DNA of 21,916 nucleotides. Origin: a virus. Shown here piece by piece: positions 14,380-21,801 of this stretch. The DNA lies in the IMG/VR virus record IMGVR_UViG_3300018420_002346, positions 1-21,916 of that record. One strand, written 5' to 3'. Below the pieces are notes generated by a model, which was given only the letters and a program-made list of their open reading frames with translations, did no database searches and was not told the DNA's origin. Position 1 is the first letter of the stretch. Every line of letters begins with the position of its first letter. A program made the position numbers and the translations under genes.

Positions 14380-15355
14380 ATTGTGCTCCTAGTTTATCGA
14401 AAATACCGCATTGCTTACTACATTCTTGTAGAGGCTTATCTGTCCAAGTATTTTCAATATGTGTAAAATAATTAGATTCAAATATATCCTTTAAACTTTG
14501 TTTGTTTAAATTAGGAAACACTTCAATCTGCTCCATATAATCAATTCTTGATTCTTGAGAGGGTAATATCCAACCAAAATCTAACCAACAACACGGACTT
14601 ACTGTTCCGTTTGCACCTACGTATATCTGTGATTGTTTCTTAGCTTTACATACAATTGTAGGAGAAACTGCCTGTTGTGCTTGTTCAACTAATGGTATCA
14701 TGTTTTTACTTTTACTAGTAGGCTCTAAATAATGAGTAGGTTTGCCATTATCATCTAGCACTGCCCATTTGTCATTTTTAAATCTACTAGTATGCTTTAC
14801 TGTAAAATTATTAAATTTCATTTCGTTTGCAATAGTACGACATTCTTCAATTTGATGTTCGTTATGTTTAAAGACTAACATGGCCCACTCTGCATTACCG
14901 CCATTGTCGATAAAAGATTTTGCATTTTCAATAATCTTGTGCCAATCTGTAGATACTCTATATAAATGATGTGTATCTGCAAGACCATCAATGCCGAATG
15001 TTACATCTATATTTAAGTATGCAAGATCATGCCACCATCTTTTACTTCGTGCGCCGCCATTAGTATGCATACTAAGTCTTATATTAGTGTTGTTCTCTCT
15101 AAGATATTTAAAGATTTCAAGAGTGTCCTCAGCGATAATAGGATCTCCTAAATTGCCGCACATAAACAATCTATCCAATTGTTTTACAAAACTTACAGGG
15201 AACCATTGCTGAAATTGTTCTAATGTAATTTCATCTAGCGTTATCAAAGGATTTAGCATGCCGCCACTAATACGTCTAGGACACATAGGACAACGTGCCT
15301 GACACTTACTTGTAACTTCTAAATGTATTTCTTTTATATCTGTATAATTATACAT
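14369..15355 (-). CDS. Radical SAM/SPASM enzyme with GNLGDP in place of GGEP
   Basis: The 328-residue protein starts MYNYTDIKEIHLEVTSKCQ, with CQARCPMCPRR (Cys18, 22, 25) as cluster motif. The SAM-binding GGEP is replaced by CGNLGDP (66-72), a variant known in some SPASM-type radical SAM families. The C-terminal part has Cys236, GTVSPCCWLD (Cys255-256) and ECSKQCG (Cys312, 316), a SPASM-like auxiliary-cluster set. It belongs with the protein at 17012 rather than with the N-twitch or GWxC groups. AGG six bases before the ATG supports the start. It overlaps the upstream radical SAM gene by 8 nt. Confidence 0.87.
   Translation of the reverse strand: MYNYTDIKEIHLEVTSKCQARCPMCPRRISGGMLNPLITLDEITLEQFQQWFPVSFVKQLDRLFMCGNLGDPIIAEDTLEIFKYLRENNTNIRLSMHTNGGARSKRWWHDLAYLNIDVTFGIDGLADTHHLYRVSTDWHKIIENAKSFIDNGGNAEWAMLVFKHNEHQIEECRTIANEMKFNNFTVKHTSRFKNDKWAVLDDNGKPTHYLEPTSKSKNMIPLVEQAQQAVSPTIVCKAKKQSQIYVGANGTVSPCCWLDFGWILPSQESRIDYMEQIEVFPNLNKQSLKDIFESNYFTHIENTWTDKPLQECSKQCGIFDKLGAQFES
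14380..14390 (-). promoter_or_regulatory. Ribosome binding site fixing a TTG start
   Basis: On the minus strand AGGAG (14390-14386) is followed by six bases and then TTG at 14379. Spacing is ideal and the site favours the TTG over the ATG 24 bases downstream. Confidence 0.6.
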
Positions 15356-16334
15356 TCTTTACCTTTGGTATTTTGCTGTCTGCACTACTAACACAACTTG
15401 ACGTAATACACTTACGTGGTGCTTTAAACAGCTCAAATCCGCCGTCTAACGTGCCTAAGGGTTCATCATGGCAACTATAGCTGCGCTTAACTTCGTTCTC
15501 TCTTATAACGCATCCTTGATATCCTGCATTACAAGTCCAACCTTCAAACTTATTAAATCCAAACGCATTAAAGCGTTCTGCCTGATCTAACTCGTACTCT
15601 TTTCCGTCTTTGTCATAGAGGGCGATTTGTGCAATTTGCTCTCCTTGCCATTGCTGTGGGAATCCTTGCTGCATTCTTGCCACTTGTTCTTTTGAATATC
15701 CATGTACCACGTAACTGGCGGTAGGATCGGACTGTGGCTTAAGAGTGACATTGATACCTCTGGCGGCAAATCGTTCCAAGCGTTCGTAAAGGTCTTCAAA
15801 CATTTCCGGAACCATAACTTGATTAATTGTAACATGGGTTCCTCCTTTCATTAGTTGGAGACATTTATCTCCAAATTCTTGTTCATTAGCAAATTCTGCG
15901 TGATAGCTAGCAGTAATGCTTCTACGCTGTAATTTACTTGTTGCGTCTAACCACCTGTTCCACCATTTACTGCCCGGACTAAGATTTGTGGTCATATGTA
16001 TACTTTGGTACTCGGGTGCTGTATCGCTACAGTAATGATCTATGATCTCCCCAAAGTATTTATAAGCAGTAGGTTCGCCTCCACTAAAAGAGAAGTGAAA
16101 ATCAGTGAAGTTATTTGCACGAGCCTGTGCTTTGATACTATCCATGGCCTTTAAGTAAATTTCTAGATTTTGGTGGTCAGGGGTACTAGATCTAGCGTAT
16201 GGCCAGCAATAAGAGCAGTTATAATTACAAAATCTAGCCAGGATCCACGAAACTGTGAAAAGATGGCTCTTTAGGAGAGTCTTCTGGCCAAACTCAGTAA
16301 TATTATCCCACGGTATGTTTTGAAAATTGTTCAT
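15348..16334 (-). CDS. Radical SAM enzyme, GWxC C-terminal type
   Basis: The ATG at 16334 gives 328 residues. RFCNYNCSYCWPYARS (Cys36, 40, 43) is the cluster motif, FSGGEP (83-88) binds SAM, and ITASYHAEF (140-148) resembles the barrel strand LFSYHHKEV of the protein at 11403. The end has FEGWTCNAG (Cys268), Cys275, Cys288 and the pair Cys309/Cys314, so the cluster spacing differs from its two paralogues, and the final CxC is absent. The local DNA is less AT-rich than its surroundings: 29 G/C in the 60 bases from 15601. The gene overlaps the glycosyltransferase by 32 nt. Confidence 0.87.
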   Translation of the reverse strand: MNNFQNIPWDNITEFGQKTLLKSHLFTVSWILARFCNYNCSYCWPYARSSTPDHQNLEIYLKAMDSIKAQARANNFTDFHFSFSGGEPTAYKYFGEIIDHYCSDTAPEYQSIHMTTNLSPGSKWWNRWLDATSKLQRRSITASYHAEFANEQEFGDKCLQLMKGGTHVTINQVMVPEMFEDLYERLERFAARGINVTLKPQSDPTASYVVHGYSKEQVARMQQGFPQQWQGEQIAQIALYDKDGKEYELDQAERFNAFGFNKFEGWTCNAGYQGCVIRENEVKRSYSCHDEPLGTLDGGFELFKAPRKCITSSCVSSADSKIPKVKNV

Positions 16335-16980
16335 GCAACCAATCAAAGTCGTTTATTAAGAAAATATCACTGCTGCTAGAAAAGCCAAACTCCATGCCAG
16401 CCCTAGCACCTGCCACTGCATATTCACCAAATGGTCTATCGTGTCCCACGGTTGTCCAAGTTTTAAGTCTTTCATTTGTCTCTTCCTCGTTTTGTCTGTC
16501 AATTGTTTTACTTGCTAATTTAGCACATTCTCTAAATGCACTTTTCCAAGTATTAAAAGGATCTACATTAAATGATGTAATATTAGATACTTCTGGCATT
16601 GCCTTAAAATACTGGCTAATACTTGTAGTCATATCAGTCTTTGTTAAATCCATCTCTAATGTAAGTTTTCTAGGAAGTAATTTTACACCACCGTACCCAT
16701 ACACTAAATCATTAACAGGATTTTTACTGCGCCATACATGCACAGTTTCTAAATCATAATCGTCTACTTTATGAGTAAAATTAAATTCTTCTAATACCGT
16801 TGCATCAGCATCAACTACCCAAAACATTTTAGTAAAACATTTTTTAGCTGCGGCAATGTGTGCTTGATGTATTCCTTTTACACCGTCTACACGCTTTGCT
16901 CTAGGAAATCGTGCTTTTAAATTTTGCCAATTATTTTCTGCTTCTGGTTCATTGTAACTTATAAAGACAATATCATACAT
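16303..16980 (-). CDS. GT-A fold glycosyltransferase-like protein
   Basis: The 225-residue protein starts MYDIVFISYNEPEAENNW, a first beta strand and loop as in family 2-like transferases. KRVDGVKGIHQAH (29-41) is a typical second element of phage GT-A proteins, and MFWVVDADATV (52-62) holds the DxD-like motif (Asp57, Asp59) for metal and sugar nucleotide. GHDRPFGEYAVAGARAG near the C-terminus is likely the acceptor-side helix. The sugar donor cannot be told. It is the first gene downstream of the strong promoter at 16987-17015 and has no Shine-Dalgarno sequence. It heads an operon of four radical SAM enzymes and a methyltransferase, which points to a sugar-containing substrate. Confidence 0.7.
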   Translation of the reverse strand: MYDIVFISYNEPEAENNWQNLKARFPRAKRVDGVKGIHQAHIAAAKKCFTKMFWVVDADATVLEEFNFTHKVDDYDLETVHVWRSKNPVNDLVYGYGGVKLLPRKLTLEMDLTKTDMTTSISQYFKAMPEVSNITSFNVDPFNTWKSAFRECAKLASKTIDRQNEEETNERLKTWTTVGHDRPFGEYAVAGARAGMEFGFSSSSDIFLINDFDWLHEQFSKHTVG

Positions 16981-16986
16981 GTTATT

Positions 16987-17015
16987 ATTATACTACTTTT
17001 AAAATTATTTGTCAA
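16987..17015 (-). promoter_or_regulatory. Perfect-consensus sigma-70 promoter
   Basis: The minus strand reads TTGACA (17015-17010), 17 bases, then TATAAT (16992-16987): both hexamers and the spacer are the textbook optimum. Six bases later is the ATG at 16980, so the predicted +1 is the A of the start codon. The -35 box contains the TGA stop of the upstream gene. Confidence 0.8.
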
Positions 17016-17977
17016 CTAAAATCTTTTAGACTAAAGTTTGTACCTAGCATATGATAAGGAGTTGCTGTTTTATCATTTGACCAAACAAGTACTTCCGGAT
17101 CGTCATAAAGAAAATCGCAATTCTTACAATAGTCTATACTATCAAAATCTTTCATTTCGTGTGCTTTACGAAGTTTGTTATATTCGTCTCCGTACCATAT
17201 TTCTTCTATGGTTTGATTTTGCACATGTCCTAGCACACTTTTGCTTTCGTTAGGAGGACCCATTGTTTGACAGCAAGGCGTAACTGCACCTTTTAATCCT
17301 CCGTTACCTCCACTACGTATTGTAATTTCAGGAGCAAACGGGCGGCCGCAAGTTCTGCGTTTGCTAGGATCACGTAAATATAAAGGCTGATAGTTTCCGC
17401 TCCAGTTATGCATTTTCCATATGTAGCCTATGCTACCAGTAGGACCAATAAAATTATTTCTGTATTGTTCTACTTCATAGTCTACTTGATTGTTATCAAG
17501 TATTAAATGATAACTGCTTATTACACAATTACTGTTAGATTCTTTGATGTATTCTTTTGCTTTTATTACATTAGTTTTAAGAAGTTCAAAGTTATCTACT
17601 GCCATCCATTCTTTATACTTTTCTTTGTTATACCCTATACAACTAAATCTAGCAAAACTTAGGCCTGCATCAACACAATCTTGCATGAAGTGCCCACTAA
17701 AGAAACTACCATTACTATACATAAAACTAGGAAAGCCTCGCTTAGTGCATTGTTCGATATATAAAGGCAGGTCTTTTGCCATAGTAGGTTCCCCTGATCC
17801 TTCAAGGTTGATTACTGGCTTGCCTGGTAGTTGATCTAATATGTTAATAAACATATCTAAAGGCATTTTGCGTGTCCAGTCTTTACCCCTGCCGGTAGTT
17901 TGTGGACACATTTGACATTTATAATTGCAGCCGCCAAACACTTCTACTACTGCACGTTCTAAATTAGGTACGCTCAA
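17012..17977 (-). CDS. Radical SAM/SPASM enzyme
   Basis: The 321-residue protein has EVFGGCNYKCQMCPQ (Cys17, 21, 24), then NLEGSGEPTMAKD (58-70), with GSGEP in the SAM-binding position. The C-terminal SPASM set is RTCGRPF (Cys210), AVTPCCQT (Cys235-236), the LGHV...TIEEIW element usual before the last cysteines, and YCKNCDF (Cys284, 287). The start codon is TTG: there is no ATG before the cluster motif, and GGAG lies six bases upstream. It overlaps the upstream gene by 14 nt, and its stop lies within the next promoter. SPASM enzymes commonly modify peptides or sugars; the substrate is not known. Confidence 0.87.
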   Translation of the reverse strand: MSVPNLERAVVEVFGGCNYKCQMCPQTTGRGKDWTRKMPLDMFINILDQLPGKPVINLEGSGEPTMAKDLPLYIEQCTKRGFPSFMYSNGSFFSGHFMQDCVDAGLSFARFSCIGYNKEKYKEWMAVDNFELLKTNVIKAKEYIKESNSNCVISSYHLILDNNQVDYEVEQYRNNFIGPTGSIGYIWKMHNWSGNYQPLYLRDPSKRRTCGRPFAPEITIRSGGNGGLKGAVTPCCQTMGPPNESKSVLGHVQNQTIEEIWYGDEYNKLRKAHEMKDFDSIDYCKNCDFLYDDPEVLVWSNDKTATPYHMLGTNFSLKDFS

Positions 17978-18770
17978 TTTTTACTCCGTAATTGTTAAAT
18001 GTATCAAAGCTAGGTACTAGACATAATGCTTGAATCTGTTGCTTTAAACTTGTTGAATCTTTTATAGTAATATTAATAGTATTTCTATACTTTCTAGGAA
18101 CAGTGTATCCAAACTCAGTTAAATCAAAATTAGCAACTAGGTTAGTTTTTGCAAAAAACTTTTTTAATTTTAAATAATATCGATGTACTTCATTAATAAT
18201 AGTATCATTTTTATTAAAATGTACATGGGGTATAAGACTGCCTTGGTCTGCTACTACGCACAAGTACATTTCATATTGCTTAAAATAACTTTTAAGTTCA
18301 GTATAATTTAAAAATACTCTATCGAAATTTAATTCGATTCCTCCTGTGTTAAATGCTAAAATTTCCAAAGGTCCTGTATGAAATAAATCTATAATTTTTT
18401 GTCGAGAGCCGCCTGGATGTATTACCCATTTGTTTTCTCTAATATCCCAATGCACTCCTAACGGGTTTTTGAAAGACTGATTTGTAATATAATCCTTTGT
18501 TAACCATACTAATTTACAATAGTTCTCAATAGGAACTTTATATTCGCTTTTGTATTGTTCAAAATTATCTACAGAAATATTATCCCAATTAATACTAGTA
18601 AACAGTCCGATTGTTAGAAATTCTTTAATTTCATTCTTAATATTTCCTACTGTATCATACGATAGCATATCTTTATTAACTGTTGCTAACCCTAAATATT
18701 CATTTTGATGCTTGTAGTTAAAAAACAATCTTTCATGTGAGTCTGAATTTGGAAGATGTTTAATAATCAT
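17964..18770 (-). CDS. Unrecognised protein with ParB-like HPGGSR motif
   Basis: I start it at the ATG at 18770, which makes an ATGA junction with the upstream stop (268 residues); ATGs at 18782 and 18791 are alternatives. I do not recognise the family. NPLGVHWDIRENKWVIHPGG followed by SRQKIIDLF (about 102-130) has the look of the ParB/sulfiredoxin-like nucleotide-binding pattern (V-x-PG-x-x-R), but this is a weak likeness. The middle is rich in aromatic residues, and the end has no cysteine motif. There is no signal peptide or clear membrane segment. It lies between another unknown protein and a radical SAM gene with overlaps on both sides, so a shared pathway is likely. Confidence 0.6.
   Translation of the reverse strand: MIIKHLPNSDSHERLFFNYKHQNEYLGLATVNKDMLSYDTVGNIKNEIKEFLTIGLFTSINWDNISVDNFEQYKSEYKVPIENYCKLVWLTKDYITNQSFKNPLGVHWDIRENKWVIHPGGSRQKIIDLFHTGPLEILAFNTGGIELNFDRVFLNYTELKSYFKQYEMYLCVVADQGSLIPHVHFNKNDTIINEVHRYYLKLKKFFAKTNLVANFDLTEFGYTVPRKYRNTINITIKDSTSLKQQIQALCLVPSFDTFNNYGVKIERT
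17978..17987 (-). promoter_or_regulatory. Ribosome binding site fixing a TTG start
   Basis: GGAG on the minus strand (17987-17984) is six bases before TTG at 17977. No ATG exists upstream of the cysteine motif, so this site decides the start. Confidence 0.65.
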
Positions 18771-19735
18771 GCTTGGCCCCATTTGCTCCACATATCTGTT
18801 AGTAACTTAATATAGGATGCGTCTGCATGTCTAAAGTCATACTCTATACGTTTTTTATTAAATTCAATGCTGTAAAAATCTGTATATTCTTTAAAAAAAT
18901 CGATAGCTTCGTTAAATGGCATATTTTGTATTCGGCCAACAGGTGCATAACCTAATGCAAGTTGTTCATCTTTAGGATCTACTCCTTTAGACTCTAACCA
19001 AGTTGTAAACTTATCATCAGATGGTAATTCGTATCCTGTACCAAAGTAACAATTAAACTCTCCACTAATCACACGATGTTCTGATATGCCGTCTGCTGTT
19101 ACTACATCGTCATTGTCTAGATATGCTTCATACCAAGTTTTACCAGTTTGTGCATAATGCAAATATACTAATCCGTCATCAACTTCTTTAACAAAGTCTT
19201 TTTTAAACGCCGGGTCTAATTCTATACGCTCAGTTACTCCAAGTAAGTTATAATAAAAGTAACCATTTGTATACCCGTCATCTCGAATGTTTTCAGTTTC
19301 GTACCATGCTTCTAATTCATGGCAGCAATGATTTAAATAACAAATAGCAAGTCTAGTATCGCCGTTAGCAGTTGTTAATTCACTACCTGGATTCCATAAT
19401 TGTCCTTGCATTACTTCAAAATGATGATGTAAAATATTTAATAATTCTTGATCATACCTAGTGCGAAGAGGTCCAAAATTTTCTACTATTTTATACTTAC
19501 TATAATAGTTAATTGTTGCAATACTTCTATCAAGGTCATTGCAAATATGATCTACAGTTCTATAGTTATTATGAAATCCTAATAGGCTAAAATTCTTTTG
19601 AAATATTTTTCGATTATGTGTTGCTAGCAGATAGTCAAGTTGACTTAACCAGACGTTTGCTACTTCACTGTTGTCTGGTTTTATATTAATATATTTAATA
19701 TCATTATTTGTATTTCTAAACCCAAGCTCTATCAT
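18767..19735 (-). CDS. Unrecognised conserved-looking protein, 322 residues
   Basis: I do not recognise this protein. It starts MIELGFRNTNNDIKYINIKP, and the ATG has AGG six bases upstream. Residues about 95-145 look helical with clustered histidines (LLNILHHHFEVMQGQ and LNHCCHELEAW) that might bind metal, as in four-helix carboxylate/histidine proteins, but no ExxH pair is clear. WNPGSELTTANGD lies between these helices. The second half has aromatic and acidic stretches. No transmembrane segment is apparent. It overlaps the SGNH gene by 20 nt and meets the next gene in an ATGA junction, so its product is probably needed at a similar level to that partner. Confidence 0.6.
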   Translation of the reverse strand: MIELGFRNTNNDIKYINIKPDNSEVANVWLSQLDYLLATHNRKIFQKNFSLLGFHNNYRTVDHICNDLDRSIATINYYSKYKIVENFGPLRTRYDQELLNILHHHFEVMQGQLWNPGSELTTANGDTRLAICYLNHCCHELEAWYETENIRDDGYTNGYFYYNLLGVTERIELDPAFKKDFVKEVDDGLVYLHYAQTGKTWYEAYLDNDDVVTADGISEHRVISGEFNCYFGTGYELPSDDKFTTWLESKGVDPKDEQLALGYAPVGRIQNMPFNEAIDFFKEYTDFYSIEFNKKRIEYDFRHADASYIKLLTDMWSKWGQA

Positions 19736-20543
19736 TAAATGCCTTTATAACTTGCTCTGCATGTGCTGCTTGAGACTTTGGTCCAGGGTGCATTTTATCT
19801 CTTGCACATTTATCATCAATATTAGGAAAAGGATTAACTGTATGGTTAGGAAACATTAATTTGCATAATTCATTTAATGGATGATCCCATGATGATAATA
19901 CTATCTTTATATTGTTTGCTTTTGCTATGTCGCTTATCCAATTAACATATGTTATTGCTTGATTAATAAAAAAATCTTCATCAACAGATGTAAACAGTTG
20001 ATTTAATTTTTCATAATCATGATGAGGCCAATACGGAATAATATTAATTATTTCCCCTTGAGGAGTTAAATGCATTTGACGCGACCAAGCAGGTAATGTA
20101 AATACTGCATAGTCAAAATCAATTACTTGAGCTGCTGCTGCAAATGTTCTTACAGTTCTTTCTAATCCTGCGCCACCCATTCCTACATTTATAGGATTCA
20201 TGTCTAATGCTTCGCTAATAATATTAACAAACATATCGTCATTATGAATACCTTCACCGAATGTAAAGCTGCAACCAAAAAAACCAATTGTTTCTTTTTT
20301 AGAGTTTAAGTCCCATTCGTTCCTAAAGTTGTATTCATTAATGTAATACTTCCAATCTGTTTTAGGATCTAACAATTCTTCTTCCGCTTGATTACATGCT
20401 AATAATTCAAACCCTTGTTTAACAAAAGAAAGTTTTTGTTTAAACACTTGATGTGTTTTGCCGAATACACGGAGGTCACTAACTGACTTTATATTAGAAG
20501 GTGAAGTTCTAAGATATGGTACAAAGTCAGTTCCTCTAGCCAT
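19716..20543 (-). CDS. SGNH/GDSL-type hydrolase
   Basis: The 275-residue protein has IGFFGCSFTFGEGI (86-99), SGNH block I with nucleophile Ser92, VGMGGAGLERT (120-130) as block II, and DKMHPGPKSQAAHAEQVI (249-266) as block V with the catalytic Asp249/His252 pair (DxxHPG). AVFTLPAWSR stands where block III (GxND) should be, without an evident Asn. These enzymes remove or add acyl groups on sugars or lipids. There is no signal peptide, so it works in the cytoplasm or on virion components. GGAG seven bases before the ATG supports the start. It overlaps the N-twitch radical SAM gene by 8 nt. Confidence 0.75.
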   Translation of the reverse strand: MARGTDFVPYLRTSPSNIKSVSDLRVFGKTHQVFKQKLSFVKQGFELLACNQAEEELLDPKTDWKYYINEYNFRNEWDLNSKKETIGFFGCSFTFGEGIHNDDMFVNIISEALDMNPINVGMGGAGLERTVRTFAAAAQVIDFDYAVFTLPAWSRQMHLTPQGEIINIIPYWPHHDYEKLNQLFTSVDEDFFINQAITYVNWISDIAKANNIKIVLSSWDHPLNELCKLMFPNHTVNPFPNIDDKCARDKMHPGPKSQAAHAEQVIKAFNDRAWV

Positions 20544-21801
20544 TGTTTAACTCCGGATTTAATTTGAATACATCTGTATCGCGAATGTCATCAATTTGTT
20601 TTGATTTCCATTTAAACTGTTTCCATAAATGACTATTATCATGTTGGTACATAAAGTCTATAATGTTCTGCCAACCACTAAACGGTATGCCTGTATCAGC
20701 TTCTAACTTCTTACCATACTTTGTTATTTTATCTGCTGCTTGTTCTTTTAATAATTCTGGCAACACTGTAATACTGTAGTAATCAGGTGTAAACAACGGA
20801 TTTAAATGAAACCTATCTACCCAATAATTTTCCATGTAAAACCCTCGTCGAGGATGTACGCTTTCTAATGGCATTAAATCGTTCTTATGCAATTCTGCGT
20901 GTAACTCTGTAAGTCTAAATATATTAAGGATACTAACAGTTGGATGAAACCAGTAGTCTACTACACCGCTAGATCTAATCTTTTTAAGGTTTTCTAAAGT
21001 ACTATCCCATTTTCCTTTATATCTAATATGTTCAAACGCATCTCCGGCACCATCAATGCTTATACTTAAATGAACATAATTAAATTTCTTCCAGTAATCT
21101 AAGATATTCTCTTTTCCTTTACCTAATGTGGTACCGTTTGTACTATAGCGTAAATCAATATCATACTTTTCTTTTTCATCAAGCATTTTAAGAATACGCC
21201 AATGCTCGGGCATAATCAAAGGTTCACCGCCTGCAAAGTGTATTTCTTTCATTGTTTCAAGATTTTCTTCAATGTCTTCCCAGAATACGTTTGCTTCTTT
21301 TAGATCAATAAGTTTTGTGTCACTGTACTTGTCTGCACCAGGATGTAGCTTTTGAAAATCGTTTGCCCATTGTGTACTGAACAGAGGCGAGCACGTTGTA
21401 CATGCAAGATTGCAGTAATTACTAAAACGGAAGTCCCAATACTTTAATTGTAATTCTGGTATACTGCCATCGTCTGCTGTGCTAGCAATTAGATCTTTAG
21501 TTTCATCAAACCACTTACTGTTTAACCCAGTTCGCATTGTGTTTAAATTGTTCTGCTGTTTTGATACACAACGTTCACACGCACTAGGCAATGGCTTACC
21601 GTCTAGCATATCTTTACGCATCTTCTTTGCTCGATCGCTATTAACTACGTCAATTAGTTTTTGATGCTTAACATTACCAAAGCTATTTTCTTCACGCAAA
21701 GGAGTCTGACAACACGCAAACGATCTGCCATCGTTAATAACATGCAAGTGCATCCAAGGCGCTACGCAAAATTCGGGACTATTTTTTAAATCATCATTCA
21801 T
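20536..21801 (-). CDS. Radical SAM enzyme with N-terminal twitch domain
   Basis: The 421-residue protein has a reduced front domain: EFCVAPWMHLHV with a single Cys12 where its two paralogues have CxxC, then FACCQT (Cys30-31) and SACERCVSKQ (Cys75, 78). SNYCNLACTTCSPLFSTQW (Cys130, 134, 137) is the SAM cluster motif, and FAGGEP (189-194) follows. The C-terminal region contains SGWQNIIDFMYQHDNSHLWK, which parallels RQWQGLLNYMDSKDSTHLLP of the protein at 12377. The ATG has GAG seven bases upstream. It overlaps the cut upstream gene by 8 nt and the SGNH gene by 8 nt. Confidence 0.9.
   Translation of the reverse strand: MNDDLKNSPEFCVAPWMHLHVINDGRSFACCQTPLREENSFGNVKHQKLIDVVNSDRAKKMRKDMLDGKPLPSACERCVSKQQNNLNTMRTGLNSKWFDETKDLIASTADDGSIPELQLKYWDFRFSNYCNLACTTCSPLFSTQWANDFQKLHPGADKYSDTKLIDLKEANVFWEDIEENLETMKEIHFAGGEPLIMPEHWRILKMLDEKEKYDIDLRYSTNGTTLGKGKENILDYWKKFNYVHLSISIDGAGDAFEHIRYKGKWDSTLENLKKIRSSGVVDYWFHPTVSILNIFRLTELHAELHKNDLMPLESVHPRRGFYMENYWVDRFHLNPLFTPDYYSITVLPELLKEQAADKITKYGKKLEADTGIPFSGWQNIIDFMYQHDNSHLWKQFKWKSKQIDDIRDTDVFKLNPELNNG

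Noticed and set aside
16394-16759. 121-residue plus-strand open frame with hydrophobic stretches
   Set aside because: It lies wholly inside the glycosyltransferase gene on the other strand. The hydrophobic look comes from the complementary codons.
16981-17011. Possible terminator between blocks D and E
   Set aside because: No GC stem or T-run is present. The bases form the promoter instead.
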